DNA of 22,950 nt, taken from an uncultured Lachnospiraceae bacterium. GTDB lineage: Bacteria; Bacillota_A; Clostridia; Lachnospirales; Lachnospiraceae. The notes under the pieces are model-generated. The model was given only the letters and a program-made list of their open reading frames with translations, ran no database searches and was not told the DNA's origin. Below are positions 1 through 5,964 of this stretch, one piece after another. Made by a program: the position numbers and the translations under genes. Positions within the stretch are counted from its first letter, which is position 1, and every line of letters begins with the position of its first letter. The stretch is taken from positions 1 through 22,950 of the forward strand of contig CAJLNC010000043.1 in NCBI GenBank assembly GCA_905207905.1, given 5' to 3'.

Positions 1-49
1 CTGTTTCCGCCGTGAGAGGGCGGCGTCTTAACCGCTTGACCAACGAACC
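1..49 (-). tRNA. tRNA-Glu (CTC), 5' part only
   Basis: Read on the minus strand, the sequence from 49 downwards gives an acceptor 5' strand (GGTTCGT), a D arm with GGTCAAGCGGTTAAGAC, and an anticodon stem CCGCC/GGCGG. The loop is CTCTCAC, so the anticodon is CTC, reading the glutamate codon GAG. The variable loop, T arm and 3' acceptor strand lie beyond the window start. This is a direct structural reading; only the exact 5' base is uncertain by one or two positions. Confidence 0.93.
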
Positions 50-89
50 ATTTCTTATTTTGTGTTCCCGTATCGGTGACACTCCTATA

Positions 90-116
90 GTATACACTAT
101 ATTTTAAAAAATGCAA
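90..116 (-). promoter_or_regulatory. Promoter of the tRNA-Glu gene
   Basis: On the minus strand a TTGCAT (-35, 111-116) and a TATACT (-10, 90-95) lie about 35 bases upstream of the tRNA 5' end. The spacer is 15 bp; an overlapping TACTAT would give 17 bp. The surrounding AT-rich stretch fits a tRNA promoter region. Confidence 0.5.
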
Positions 117-220
117 GTGTTTTTTTTAATTTTTTTTATTTTTTTGCATTTTTGTATTTTTCATTTTTTGTCTTTCTTATTCTAGGCCATTTTGAAGAAA
201 ATATGATCTGCTTCTTACAC

Positions 221-277
221 AAAAGGAATCTGCCGTAATCCCTTTTCCATCCTTATGGTTTCAACGGATTACGGCAG
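221..277 (-). terminator. Probable terminator of the nitroreductase gene
   Basis: A perfect 12-bp inverted repeat, CTGCCGTAATCC (230-241) and its complement (266-277), with a 24-base loop lies about 105 bases after the nitroreductase stop. On the minus strand it is followed by ATTCCTTTT, a weak T tract. The plus strand has no T tract. Apart from this hairpin and the tRNA promoter, nothing else is visible between 50 and 382. Confidence 0.6.
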
Positions 278-382
278 CTCTCACAATCTAAGATCCAACT
301 ATTTTATTGCTTTCCTTCTCTCATCTGTCCATGCTTTTTCCGTCTCCATTGGCCTTCCATCCATATTTTCGAAAGCAGAACA

Positions 383-904
383 TCACACTTTTACAATATA
401 ATCTGCCTTCCTGGGCTTGGCCTGGACTTCTGCTGTTTCTTTCGGATAGCCCAAAATGCAGTGGCCTACGCCGATATAGTTCTCCGGAATGCCCCAAGCC
501 TTCAGAAGCTCTTTTCCTTCCCCTGACGCAAACACCTCCCGCGCCCGGTGAATCCAGCAAGAACCCACTCCCAGGCTGTGAGCGGCCTGCATCAGAGTCC
601 CTAGTACCAGACTGCCATCCTCCACGCAGGTGGGCCGTCCGCTGTCTGCCAAAACAATCAGCACTGTTGGCGCGCCGTAAAAGGGATCGGAATCTGTTCC
701 CATCACCTCTGCATTCATTCTGGACAATTTTGCAATCAGATCCGGCTCCTGCACTACCACAATTTTAGGAGACTGCATCCCCATTCCTGTCGGAGCATAA
801 GTACCTGCCTCCAAAATCGCATCCAATTCTTCATCTTTAATCTGCTCCGGACGGTAAGCCCGAATACTTCTGCGCTCTTTAATATTCTTAATCACTTCAT
901 TCAT
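383..904 (-). CDS. Nitroreductase family protein (FMN-dependent)
   Basis: A 173-residue protein of the small one-domain nitroreductase family, FMN enzymes that reduce nitro, quinone or similar substrates with NAD(P)H in the cytoplasm. The N-terminal RRSIRAYRP motif is the phosphate-binding signature of the family. A central GVGSCWIHRA segment and the C-terminal IGVGHCILGYP are also typical, and the length matches. I chose the ATG at 904 because an AGAGG ribosome site lies about 8 bases upstream and the family motif starts soon after. The frame stays open to 988, but those 28 residues look non-homologous. It lies 94 bp downstream of the malic enzyme and may share its transcript; a hairpin terminator follows. 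The physiological substrate cannot be told from sequence. Confidence 0.9.
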   Translation of the reverse strand: MNEVIKNIKERRSIRAYRPEQIKDEELDAILEAGTYAPTGMGMQSPKIVVVQEPDLIAKLSRMNAEVMGTDSDPFYGAPTVLIVLADSGRPTCVEDGSLVLGTLMQAAHSLGVGSCWIHRAREVFASGEGKELLKAWGIPENYIGVGHCILGYPKETAEVQAKPRKADYIVKV

Positions 905-998
905 ACCGTTACCTCTTTGAACAGACCACTGTCCGCCTCCCTGTAAAACTATCACAAGACAGCTGTCAAACTTTTTATAATCATCCAATAACCGTATC

Positions 999-2180
999 CT
1001 ATTTCATAGGAATTCTGGCCACACCGGTCTTTACCGCAGCCTCAGCCACTGCTTTCGCCACTGCATCTTTCACTCTTGCGTCAAAAGCGGCCGGAAGAAT
1101 ATAATCCGCATTCAGCTCCTCATCGCTGACAATACCTGCGATGGCATAAGCAGCAGCCACTTTCATCTCTGCATTGATCTTAGAAGCACGAACATCCAGG
1201 GCTCCCCGAAAAATGCCTGGGAATGCCAGAACATTGTTTACCTGGTTAGGAAAATCACTGCGCCCGGTAGAAACTACTGCTGCGCCTCCAGCCTTGGCCT
1301 CGTCCGGAAAGATCTCCGGAGTCGGATTTGCACAGGCAAAAATAATGGGATCTTTTGCCATGGTCTTTACCATCTCCGTAGTGAGAGTTCCCGGTGCAGA
1401 CACTCCAATAAACACATCTGCTCCTTTGATAACCTCCTCCAGGGTTCCTGTTTCCTTCTCCTGGTTGGTGATCTTTGCCATCTCTTCCTTGATGGGATTA
1501 AGGCCTGCCCGCCCCTCATAAATGGCTCCCTGACGGTCTGTCATGATCACATGTTTCAGACCCATGCTGATAAGAAGTTTAATAATGGCAATGCCAGCGG
1601 CTCCAGCTCCGCTGGTTACGATCTTAATATCTTTTATATCCTTTTTCACCAGTTTCAGGGCATTGATCAGCCCTGCCAAGGTAATAACAGCTGTTCCATG
1701 CTGATCGTCATGGAAAATAGGAATATCACAGCACTCCTGAAGTTTTCGCTCGATCTCAAAGCAACGCGGCGCACTGATATCCTCTAAATTTACACCGCCA
1801 AAGCTGCCTGCCAAAAGTTTTACAGTCTGAACGATCTCGTCCACATTCTTGCTTCTGACACACAGAGGGATGGCATCCACATCGCCAAATGCCTTAAACA
1901 GCACACACTTTCCTTCCATAACCGGCATTCCTGCCTCAGGGCCAATATCCCCCAAGCCTAGCACTGCGGTTCCGTCTGTCACCACTGCTACAGTGTTCCA
2001 ACGTCTGGTAAGTTCATAGCTAAGTTCCGGGTTCTTCTGGATCTCCAGACAAGGCTGAGCCACTCCCGGCGTATAAGCTAAAGACAGCGCCTCCTTGGTG
2101 TCAACCTTTGCCCTGGGAGTCATTTCGATTTTGCCCTTCCACTCCTGATGGAGTCTTAATGATTCTTTTGCGTAATCCAT
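999..2180 (-). CDS. NAD(P)-dependent malic enzyme (malate to pyruvate + CO2)
   Basis: A 393-residue bacterial malic enzyme, catalysing oxidative decarboxylation of malate to pyruvate in central carbon metabolism. Visible motifs: LAYTPGV with the catalytic Tyr near residue 36, the catalytic Lys in the EGKC segment near 91, the metal-binding FHDDQHGTA at about 157-165, the Rossmann loop GAGAAG at about 191-196, and [11 protein letters not shown] near 307-316. The start at 2180 is preceded by TGGAGA with 11-base spacing. In-frame ATG (2210) and TTG (2240) starts would add 10 or 20 residues that look unlike the family. A consensus promoter lies upstream at 2264-2292. Cofactor preference (NAD or NADP) is not decided by what I can see. 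Confidence 0.95.
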   Translation of the reverse strand: MDYAKESLRLHQEWKGKIEMTPRAKVDTKEALSLAYTPGVAQPCLEIQKNPELSYELTRRWNTVAVVTDGTAVLGLGDIGPEAGMPVMEGKCVLFKAFGDVDAIPLCVRSKNVDEIVQTVKLLAGSFGGVNLEDISAPRCFEIERKLQECCDIPIFHDDQHGTAVITLAGLINALKLVKKDIKDIKIVTSGAGAAGIAIIKLLISMGLKHVIMTDRQGAIYEGRAGLNPIKEEMAKITNQEKETGTLEEVIKGADVFIGVSAPGTLTTEMVKTMAKDPIIFACANPTPEIFPDEAKAGGAAVVSTGRSDFPNQVNNVLAFPGIFRGALDVRASKINAEMKVAAAYAIAGIVSDEELNADYILPAAFDARVKDAVAKAVAEAAVKTGVARIPMK

Positions 2181-2263
2181 AGTGTAATTTTCTCCATTTT
2201 CTGATTTCATCAACGGGTTACTTTCTTTCTTCTGACACAAACAGCGTATCTTTTTACGCTCCC

Positions 2264-2292
2264 ATTATATCCAATTATCCTTCTGATGTAAA
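2264..2292 (-). promoter_or_regulatory. Sigma-A promoter of the malic enzyme gene
   Basis: On the minus strand TTTACA (2287-2292), a 17-bp spacer and a perfect TATAAT (2264-2269). Transcription would start near 2257-2260, immediately at a short perfect hairpin AGCGTA/TACGCT (2243-2260). That hairpin would sit at the extreme 5' end of the mRNA and could protect it from decay. Confidence 0.8.
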
Positions 2293-2302
2293 TATGGAGT
2301 TC

Positions 2303-2346
2303 AAAAACAAGGAAGAAGCTGCGCTGTCTCCGGCCTGGCTTCTTCC
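2303..2346 (-). terminator. Rho-independent terminator of the ABC operon
   Basis: A perfect 9-bp stem GGAAGAAGC/GCTTCTTCC (2311-2319, 2338-2346) just after the permease stop, followed on the minus strand by TTGTTTTTGA. It separates the operon from the malic enzyme promoter. Confidence 0.85.
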
Positions 2347-2353
2347 CTGTCCC

Positions 2354-2998
2354 TTAAAATTCTTTGCTTTCCATAATCTTAACGCTTATCTTATAAGAAA
2401 TCCATAAAATCAAAAGTACCGATCCAGCTAAAATCCCTCCTAAGAGAACGGCATTTTCTGCCAGCCGTCCTGCCAGCGCCTTCGCCGCAGCCGAATCATC
2501 CAGTAGCTCCATAGCAGCGAGGCCGATAGCCAAGGTAACTCCCACAATCCCGAAAAGGGCCATTCTGCTTTTCTCACTGCCGAATTTGAATTGAAGCGGC
2601 AATAGCAGCGCCACCATAAAACCAAGGAGCAAAATGATTGCAGCAGCTGAACACAGCAGCTCCGCTGCAAGAGGGTCTGTCCCGGTCAGCACCCGATAAC
2701 CGTACACCAAGCCGCAGGCAAAAATGCTCGAAGCAATATTCATCAGACAGAGCAGCGCATATTTTTCCCTCACATAGCTTCTGCGGTCTATAGGCAGGGT
2801 GAACAAAAATGCATACCCGTTATCGTACTCGTCATAGTTGATGGTGCCAAGGACAAACATGGTCACCAGGGAGGTCAGATACCCCACCACAAAATCCGTG
2901 TCCGTTATCAAAAAGAATCCAGTAAACACCAGCAGCACCAGCAGAAATTGTCTCTGATGCTTCATCAGCTTTAAATCCTTGATCAGCAATCCCTTCAT
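2354..2998 (-). CDS. ABC-2 type transporter permease
   Basis: A 214-residue hydrophobic protein with about six predicted membrane helices. The first hydrophobic stretch follows a KDLKLMKHQ start, and the last (GGILAGSVLLILWISY) precedes a short basic tail. The length and the GLLIKDLKLMK opening suit the small ABC-2 permeases paired with YtrB-like ATPases. The start codon overlaps the stop of the ATPase gene as ATGA, indicating translational coupling. With the ATPase it should form an exporter complex in the cytoplasmic membrane. The substrate is unknown; relatives respond to cell-envelope stress or peptide antibiotics, but that is inference from the operon type. Confidence 0.85.
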   Translation of the reverse strand: MKGLLIKDLKLMKHQRQFLLVLLVFTGFFLITDTDFVVGYLTSLVTMFVLGTINYDEYDNGYAFLFTLPIDRRSYVREKYALLCLMNIASSIFACGLVYGYRVLTGTDPLAAELLCSAAAIILLLGFMVALLLPLQFKFGSEKSRMALFGIVGVTLAIGLAAMELLDDSAAAKALAGRLAENAVLLGGILAGSVLLILWISYKISVKIMESKEF

Positions 2999-3846
2999 TT
3001 CCTATTCCCCCGAATCATCATTGTAATCAATTCATCTAGAGACCCTTTTTCTACTACCAGCCCCGGATAATTTTCCAGATAAAACTGCTTCTGATTGGTC
3101 AGACATTTATAGCCGTAGTGCTCCTTCTGAACTCTTAAAAGATACTGCTGATCCAGTTTGCTCATCTGTTCCGGATCTGCTTTTAAAACCGCATAGTCGC
3201 TTAACAGCACATCGGTCTCCTCATGAAAAATGATCTGCCCCTGATGGATCATATAAAAATCATCGCACAGGTTTTCCAGATCGCTGGAAATATGGGAGCT
3301 GATCAAAATACTCCGCTCCTCATCTTCCTCCATATACTCCCTGAGAAGCTCCAGCACCTCATCCCGGACAACCACGTCCATTCCGGCTGTGGGCTCATCT
3401 AGTATCAGCAGCGAGCTCCCATGGGTAATAGCTGCGATGAGCTTTAGTTTTGCCCTCATTCCTGTGGAAAATTTCCGGATCTGCTGATCCAGCGGAATGG
3501 CGAACCGTCCGCACAGCTCCAGAAAAGTCTTTTGGTCAAATTTTTCATAAAAGCTGCTCTCGATCGCCAAAAGATCCTTTCCCGTCAAATAAGCGCTGAA
3601 GCCAGAGTCAGAAAGTACCACTCCGATCTGCTCCCGCTCCTTTCTTCCAAGCTGCCTGACGTCTTTCCCAAAAATCTCTACCCGTCCTCCATCCGGAGAG
3701 ATCAGCCCAAGGACAGCCTTGAAGGTGGTGCTCTTGCCAGCTCCATTCTGACCAATCAAACCGGTCACGCTGCCGGGCCGCACCTCTAAGGTGCAGTCCA
3801 GATGAAAATGGTCATACGTCTTCTTTAAACCTTCTATTTTCAACAT
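2995..3846 (-). CDS. ABC transporter ATP-binding protein (YtrB-like)
   Basis: A 283-residue ATPase. Walker A is GQNGAGKST at residues 32-40, Walker B is LLILDEP at about 146-152, and the H-loop is SSH at about 183-185. The signature segment reads FSTGM (about 126-130) rather than LSGGQ, a degeneracy often seen in this subfamily. A C-terminal extension of about 80 residues follows the ATPase core. The start overlaps the end of the regulator gene by 7 bp and the stop overlaps the permease start by 4 bp. It energises the permease encoded next. Substrate not known. Confidence 0.93.
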   Translation of the reverse strand: MLKIEGLKKTYDHFHLDCTLEVRPGSVTGLIGQNGAGKSTTFKAVLGLISPDGGRVEIFGKDVRQLGRKEREQIGVVLSDSGFSAYLTGKDLLAIESSFYEKFDQKTFLELCGRFAIPLDQQIRKFSTGMRAKLKLIAAITHGSSLLILDEPTAGMDVVVRDEVLELLREYMEEDEERSILISSHISSDLENLCDDFYMIHQGQIIFHEETDVLLSDYAVLKADPEQMSKLDQQYLLRVQKEHYGYKCLTNQKQFYLENYPGLVVEKGSLDELITMMIRGNRK

Positions 3847-4220
3847 ATTGATTCCTCCAAAATCAGTTCAAAGAGTTCTCCTATTTCCTCCTTTGTCAAT
3901 CCGTATCTCCTGCCTTTTTGAATGGCCATTTCCAAATCGGCTTCTACTTCCTTTCTCTGTTCCTCTGCGATCCTGGACCTATTGGCTGCAGCTACATAGG
4001 TCCCCTTTCCATGAACTGTCACAGTGAAGCCCTCCTGCTCCAGGTTGTCATACGCCTTTTTCACTGTCAGCGCACTGATCTTCAGTTCCTTCGCCAGAGA
4101 ACGTACAGAAGGCAGCACCTCATTTTCCTTCAGCTCTCCATTGAAAATCATTCCTTTGATCCGTTCCATAATCTGCTCATAAATAGGAACCATAGACGAA
4201 TGGTTAATGATGATATTCAT
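3840..4220 (-). CDS. GntR-family regulator, YtrA subfamily
   Basis: A 126-residue repressor-type protein. Residues about 10-75 form the GntR winged helix-turn-helix, including LPSVRSLAKELKISALTVKKAY and the wing VHGKGTYVA. The short C-terminal helical tail (about 50 residues), lacking a large effector domain, is the mark of the YtrA subfamily. The ATG at 4220 has AGGAGG at 4227-4232. As first gene of the operon, with inverted repeats around the promoter, it most likely represses its own operon until an envelope signal arrives. The signal is unknown. Confidence 0.92.
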   Translation of the reverse strand: MNIIINHSSMVPIYEQIMERIKGMIFNGELKENEVLPSVRSLAKELKISALTVKKAYDNLEQEGFTVTVHGKGTYVAAANRSRIAEEQRKEVEADLEMAIQKGRRYGLTKEEIGELFELILEESIC

Positions 4221-4234
4221 GTTGTACCTCCTCT

Positions 4235-4283
4235 GTGTATAACAGTATATAACAGCATTTAACTGTTGTCAAGTGTTATACAC
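4235..4283 (-). promoter_or_regulatory. GntR operon promoter flanked by an inverted operator pair
   Basis: On the minus strand: a perfect TTGACA (4267-4272), a 17-bp spacer and TATACT (4244-4249). A 9-base motif, GTGTATAAC, lies just upstream of the -35 (4275-4283), and its exact complement GTTATACAC lies just downstream of the -10 (4235-4243). The CTGTTATA motif is also repeated around the -10. This suits two operator half-sites or two operators for the GntR protein, that is, autoregulation. The binding itself is inferred. Confidence 0.75.
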
Positions 4284-4419
4284 TGTTTATTTCAAAAAAG
4301 CAAAAATGACAGTAAGCGTAAATTATGATATAGTTAGTTAACAATAGACTGAAAATCAAGAAGGATTAATATATTTAAAAGATGTTATTATCACAAAAAC
4401 AGTCCATGCAGACAAGTAT

Positions 4420-5517
4420 GTGAAATTTTTTCTGGATACCAAACCCAGACCTCATATTTGTCCTGCCTGTGGAAACTCCACAGCTAAGATCCACGATTAT
4501 CGCTGGCAGACCATCAAAGATTTACCCTTTCAGCTAAAAAATTGCTATCTTGTTCTTCATAAACGGCGTTATGTCTGCTCTTGCGGAAAGAAATTCTATG
4601 AGTCCTATGAATTCCTTCCCAGATATCTGCAGCGGACCAAACGACTTACATGGAAAATAGCGGATCTGCTGCATGAAACTAACAGTTTAAAATCTGTGGC
4701 CAAAACATCCAATGTTTCTGTCACAACCGTCTGCAGAATACTCGACAGTATCCACTATTCATGTCCGCCTTTAAAAGAAGCTGTTTCCATCGATGAATTC
4801 AAAGGAAATGCCCGCACAGGTAAATATCAATGCATTCTTGTAAACCCGAAGAATCATTCCATTATAGATATCCTTCCTGATCGTACACAGTCTCATCTTA
4901 CTTCCTATTTTCAGGAAATTGATCGTGCTCAGCGGCTCAGAGTAAAGTATTTCGTCTGTGATATGTGGCAGCCCTACGTTGATCTTGCCCATACATTTTT
5001 TCCGAATGCAAAAGTCTGCATTGATAAGTATCATTTCATCCGGCAGGTCACCTGGGCCATGGAAAATGTCCGAAAACGTCTGCAAAAAACCATGACCATT
5101 ACTATGCGCAAATATTATAAGCGCAGCCATAAGCTTCTCCTGACAAGATATAAGAAGCTAAAAGAGGAAAACAAAAAGGCATGTGATCTGATGCTCCTGT
5201 ATAATGATGATCTGCGGCTGGCACACTGGCTGAAAGAAAAATTTTATGAACTCTGCCAGGACACCAGATACTCCCGGCAGCGCAGGGATTTCCATGATTG
5301 GATAAAGATTGCGGAAACTTCCGGCTTAAAGGAATTTGAAAAATGCGCTGACACATATCGTCGCTGGTCAGAAGAAATATTAAATGCTTTTAAATACGGA
5401 ATCACAAATGGGACAACGGAAGGTTTTAATAATAAGATCAAGGTACTAAAGCGAACCTCTTATGGAATTCGAAACTTTGAACGTTTCCGTACCAGAATCT
5501 TACATAGTACAAACTAA
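4420..5517 (+). CDS. ISL3-family transposase, start codon doubtful
   Basis: A DDE transposase. An N-terminal zinc finger (CPACGN at about 14-19, CSCGKKF at about 53-59) and an HTH region (about 90-110) precede the catalytic core, with acidic residues D125 (SIDEFKG), D181 (VCDMWQPY) and E334 (TTEGFNNK). The end RNFERFRTRIL is the usual C-terminus. The GTG at 4420 has no ribosome site and falls inside the conserved N-terminal region. The frame is open upstream to a stop at 4345 and reads KDVIITKTVHADKY just ahead. No ATG, GTG or TTG exists there, although AAGGA at 4361-4365 sits at ideal spacing from a TTA (4375) and close to an ATA (4369). The ancestral start seems to have been lost by one base change. 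Confidence 0.88.
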   Translation: MKFFLDTKPRPHICPACGNSTAKIHDYRWQTIKDLPFQLKNCYLVLHKRRYVCSCGKKFYESYEFLPRYLQRTKRLTWKIADLLHETNSLKSVAKTSNVSVTTVCRILDSIHYSCPPLKEAVSIDEFKGNARTGKYQCILVNPKNHSIIDILPDRTQSHLTSYFQEIDRAQRLRVKYFVCDMWQPYVDLAHTFFPNAKVCIDKYHFIRQVTWAMENVRKRLQKTMTITMRKYYKRSHKLLLTRYKKLKEENKKACDLMLLYNDDLRLAHWLKEKFYELCQDTRYSRQRRDFHDWIKIAETSGLKEFEKCADTYRRWSEEILNAFKYGITNGTTEGFNNKIKVLKRTSYGIRNFERFRTRILHSTN

Positions 5518-5635
5518 ATAGAACCTTATAAACAAGACTGGCACGAAGGTTTATTTTTCATGCTCTAATATAAATATAGAACTTAAAAATGTAAAAAAGG
5601 CCCCAAACACAGTAACAGGGCGGGATTCATAAGAC

Positions 5636-5662
5636 TCCCACCCCAAAACTTGACATAGAGCC
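5636..5662. repeat. Right terminal repeat of the ISL3 element
   Basis: This stretch ends in CTTGACATAGAGCC, the complement of a GGCTCTATGTCAAG start typical of ISL3-family ends. It contains an outward-facing TTGACA hexamer that could serve as a -35 box for sequence to the right. No partner repeat is visible on the left. Confidence 0.5.
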
Positions 5663-5699
5663 AATAAACGGAATTGCCAATAATTACTTTTCGGTGCTG

Positions 5700-5707
5700 T
5701 ATGACAC
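5700..5707 (+). repeat. TATGACAC repeat left of the tRNA fragment
   Basis: This copy reads GTATGACACAAAAT in context. That matches GTATGACACGAAAT at 5889-5902 in 13 of 14 positions. See the three-copy cluster at 5880-5909. Confidence 0.6.
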
Positions 5708-5710
5708 AAA

Positions 5711-5741
5711 ATAAAAAAGCCCTTGAAATTCAAGGGCTTTT
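5711..5741 (-). terminator. Terminator following the tRNA 3' end
   Basis: A perfect 11-bp stem AAAAGCCCTTG/CAAGGGCTTTT (5715-5725, 5731-5741) with a 5-base loop. On the minus strand it is followed by further T residues, giving TTTTTT. It lies three bases after the tRNA 3' end fragment, as expected for the original chromosomal tRNA terminator, and could work on both strands. Confidence 0.85.
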
Positions 5742-5744
5742 CAA

Positions 5745-5766
5745 TGCCGCAGACCGGAATCGAACC
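5745..5766 (-). other. Prophage attachment site candidate: 3' end of a tRNA (probably tRNA-Leu)
   Basis: On the minus strand GGTTCGATTCCGG followed by TCTGCGGCA is the T loop, the 3' T stem and the acceptor 3' strand of a tRNA. The 5' T stem (TCAGG instead of ACCGG) and everything further upstream do not fit a tRNA, so only the 3' part is present. This is what remains at the distal end when a tyrosine integrase inserts a phage into a tRNA 3' end. The intact tRNA should be rebuilt at the other, integrase end, outside the window. The tRNA-Leu identity rests only on the acceptor sequence and is uncertain. Confidence 0.75.
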
Positions 5767-5879
5767 TGATAACTGCATTTTAAAAAAACACCGTAAAATA
5801 AACCTTCCTTAATATATGCGGCTTTTAAGCGTATTTATATATGTACGAAGTTCAATATTTTGTCTAAAAACCAGTAAAA

Positions 5880-5909
5880 TATGACACAGTATGACACGAA
5901 ATATGACAC
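5880..5909 (+). repeat. Cluster of three TATGACAC direct repeats
   Basis: TATGACAC starts at 5880, 5890 and 5902, spaced 10 and 12 bases, about one helical turn, inside the prophage end. Such short phased direct repeats next to a core site are typical of arm-type integrase binding sites. The stretch from 5518 to 5964 has no gene: it holds the IS right end, the terminator, the attachment core, an AT-rich segment (5767-5879), these repeats and a rightward terminator. Confidence 0.6.
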
Positions 5910-5928
5910 GCCAATAGGATTGTGGTAT

Positions 5929-5961
5929 GCAGCGGCAGGTTTCCCCGCCGCTGCTTTTTTT
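5929..5961 (+). terminator. Rightward terminator at the prophage edge
   Basis: A perfect 8-bp stem GCAGCGGC/GCCGCTGC (5929-5936, 5947-5954) followed by seven T residues on the plus strand. It points into the prophage and would stop transcription entering antisense to the endolysin. The minus strand has no T tract after the stem, so it is a poor terminator for the endolysin itself. Confidence 0.75.
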
Positions 5962-5964
5962 ATC

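Larger units (their letters stand above)
4369..5662 (+). mobile_element. ISL3-family insertion sequence, probably a remnant
   Basis: The element holds a rightward ISL3-type transposase and a right end at about 5636-5662 that ends in TTGACATAGAGCC. That matches the ISL3-family terminal repeats, which begin GGCTC when read from outside inwards. I find no matching left end (expected to start GGCTC) between 4284 and 4420, and no 8-bp target duplication. The left border given is therefore arbitrary. The 85 bases from 4284 to 4368 are AT-rich with no recognisable feature. Confidence 0.7.

Noticed and set aside
307..768. 153-residue plus-strand frame opposite the nitroreductase
   Set aside because: It has no domain and lies antisense to a clear nitroreductase gene.
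4261..4283. Left terminal repeat of the ISL3 element at the GntR promoter
   Set aside because: Only the TGTCAAGT core matches the right end. It is explained by the TTGACA -35 box and lacks the GGCTC terminus.
5551..5778. 75-residue minus-strand frame
   Set aside because: It runs across the tRNA fragment, a terminator and the IS right end and has no ribosome site or recognisable domain.
5745..5790. A complete tRNA gene
   Set aside because: Only the T loop, its 3' stem and the acceptor 3' strand fit. The sequence upstream on the minus strand does not form the rest of a tRNA.
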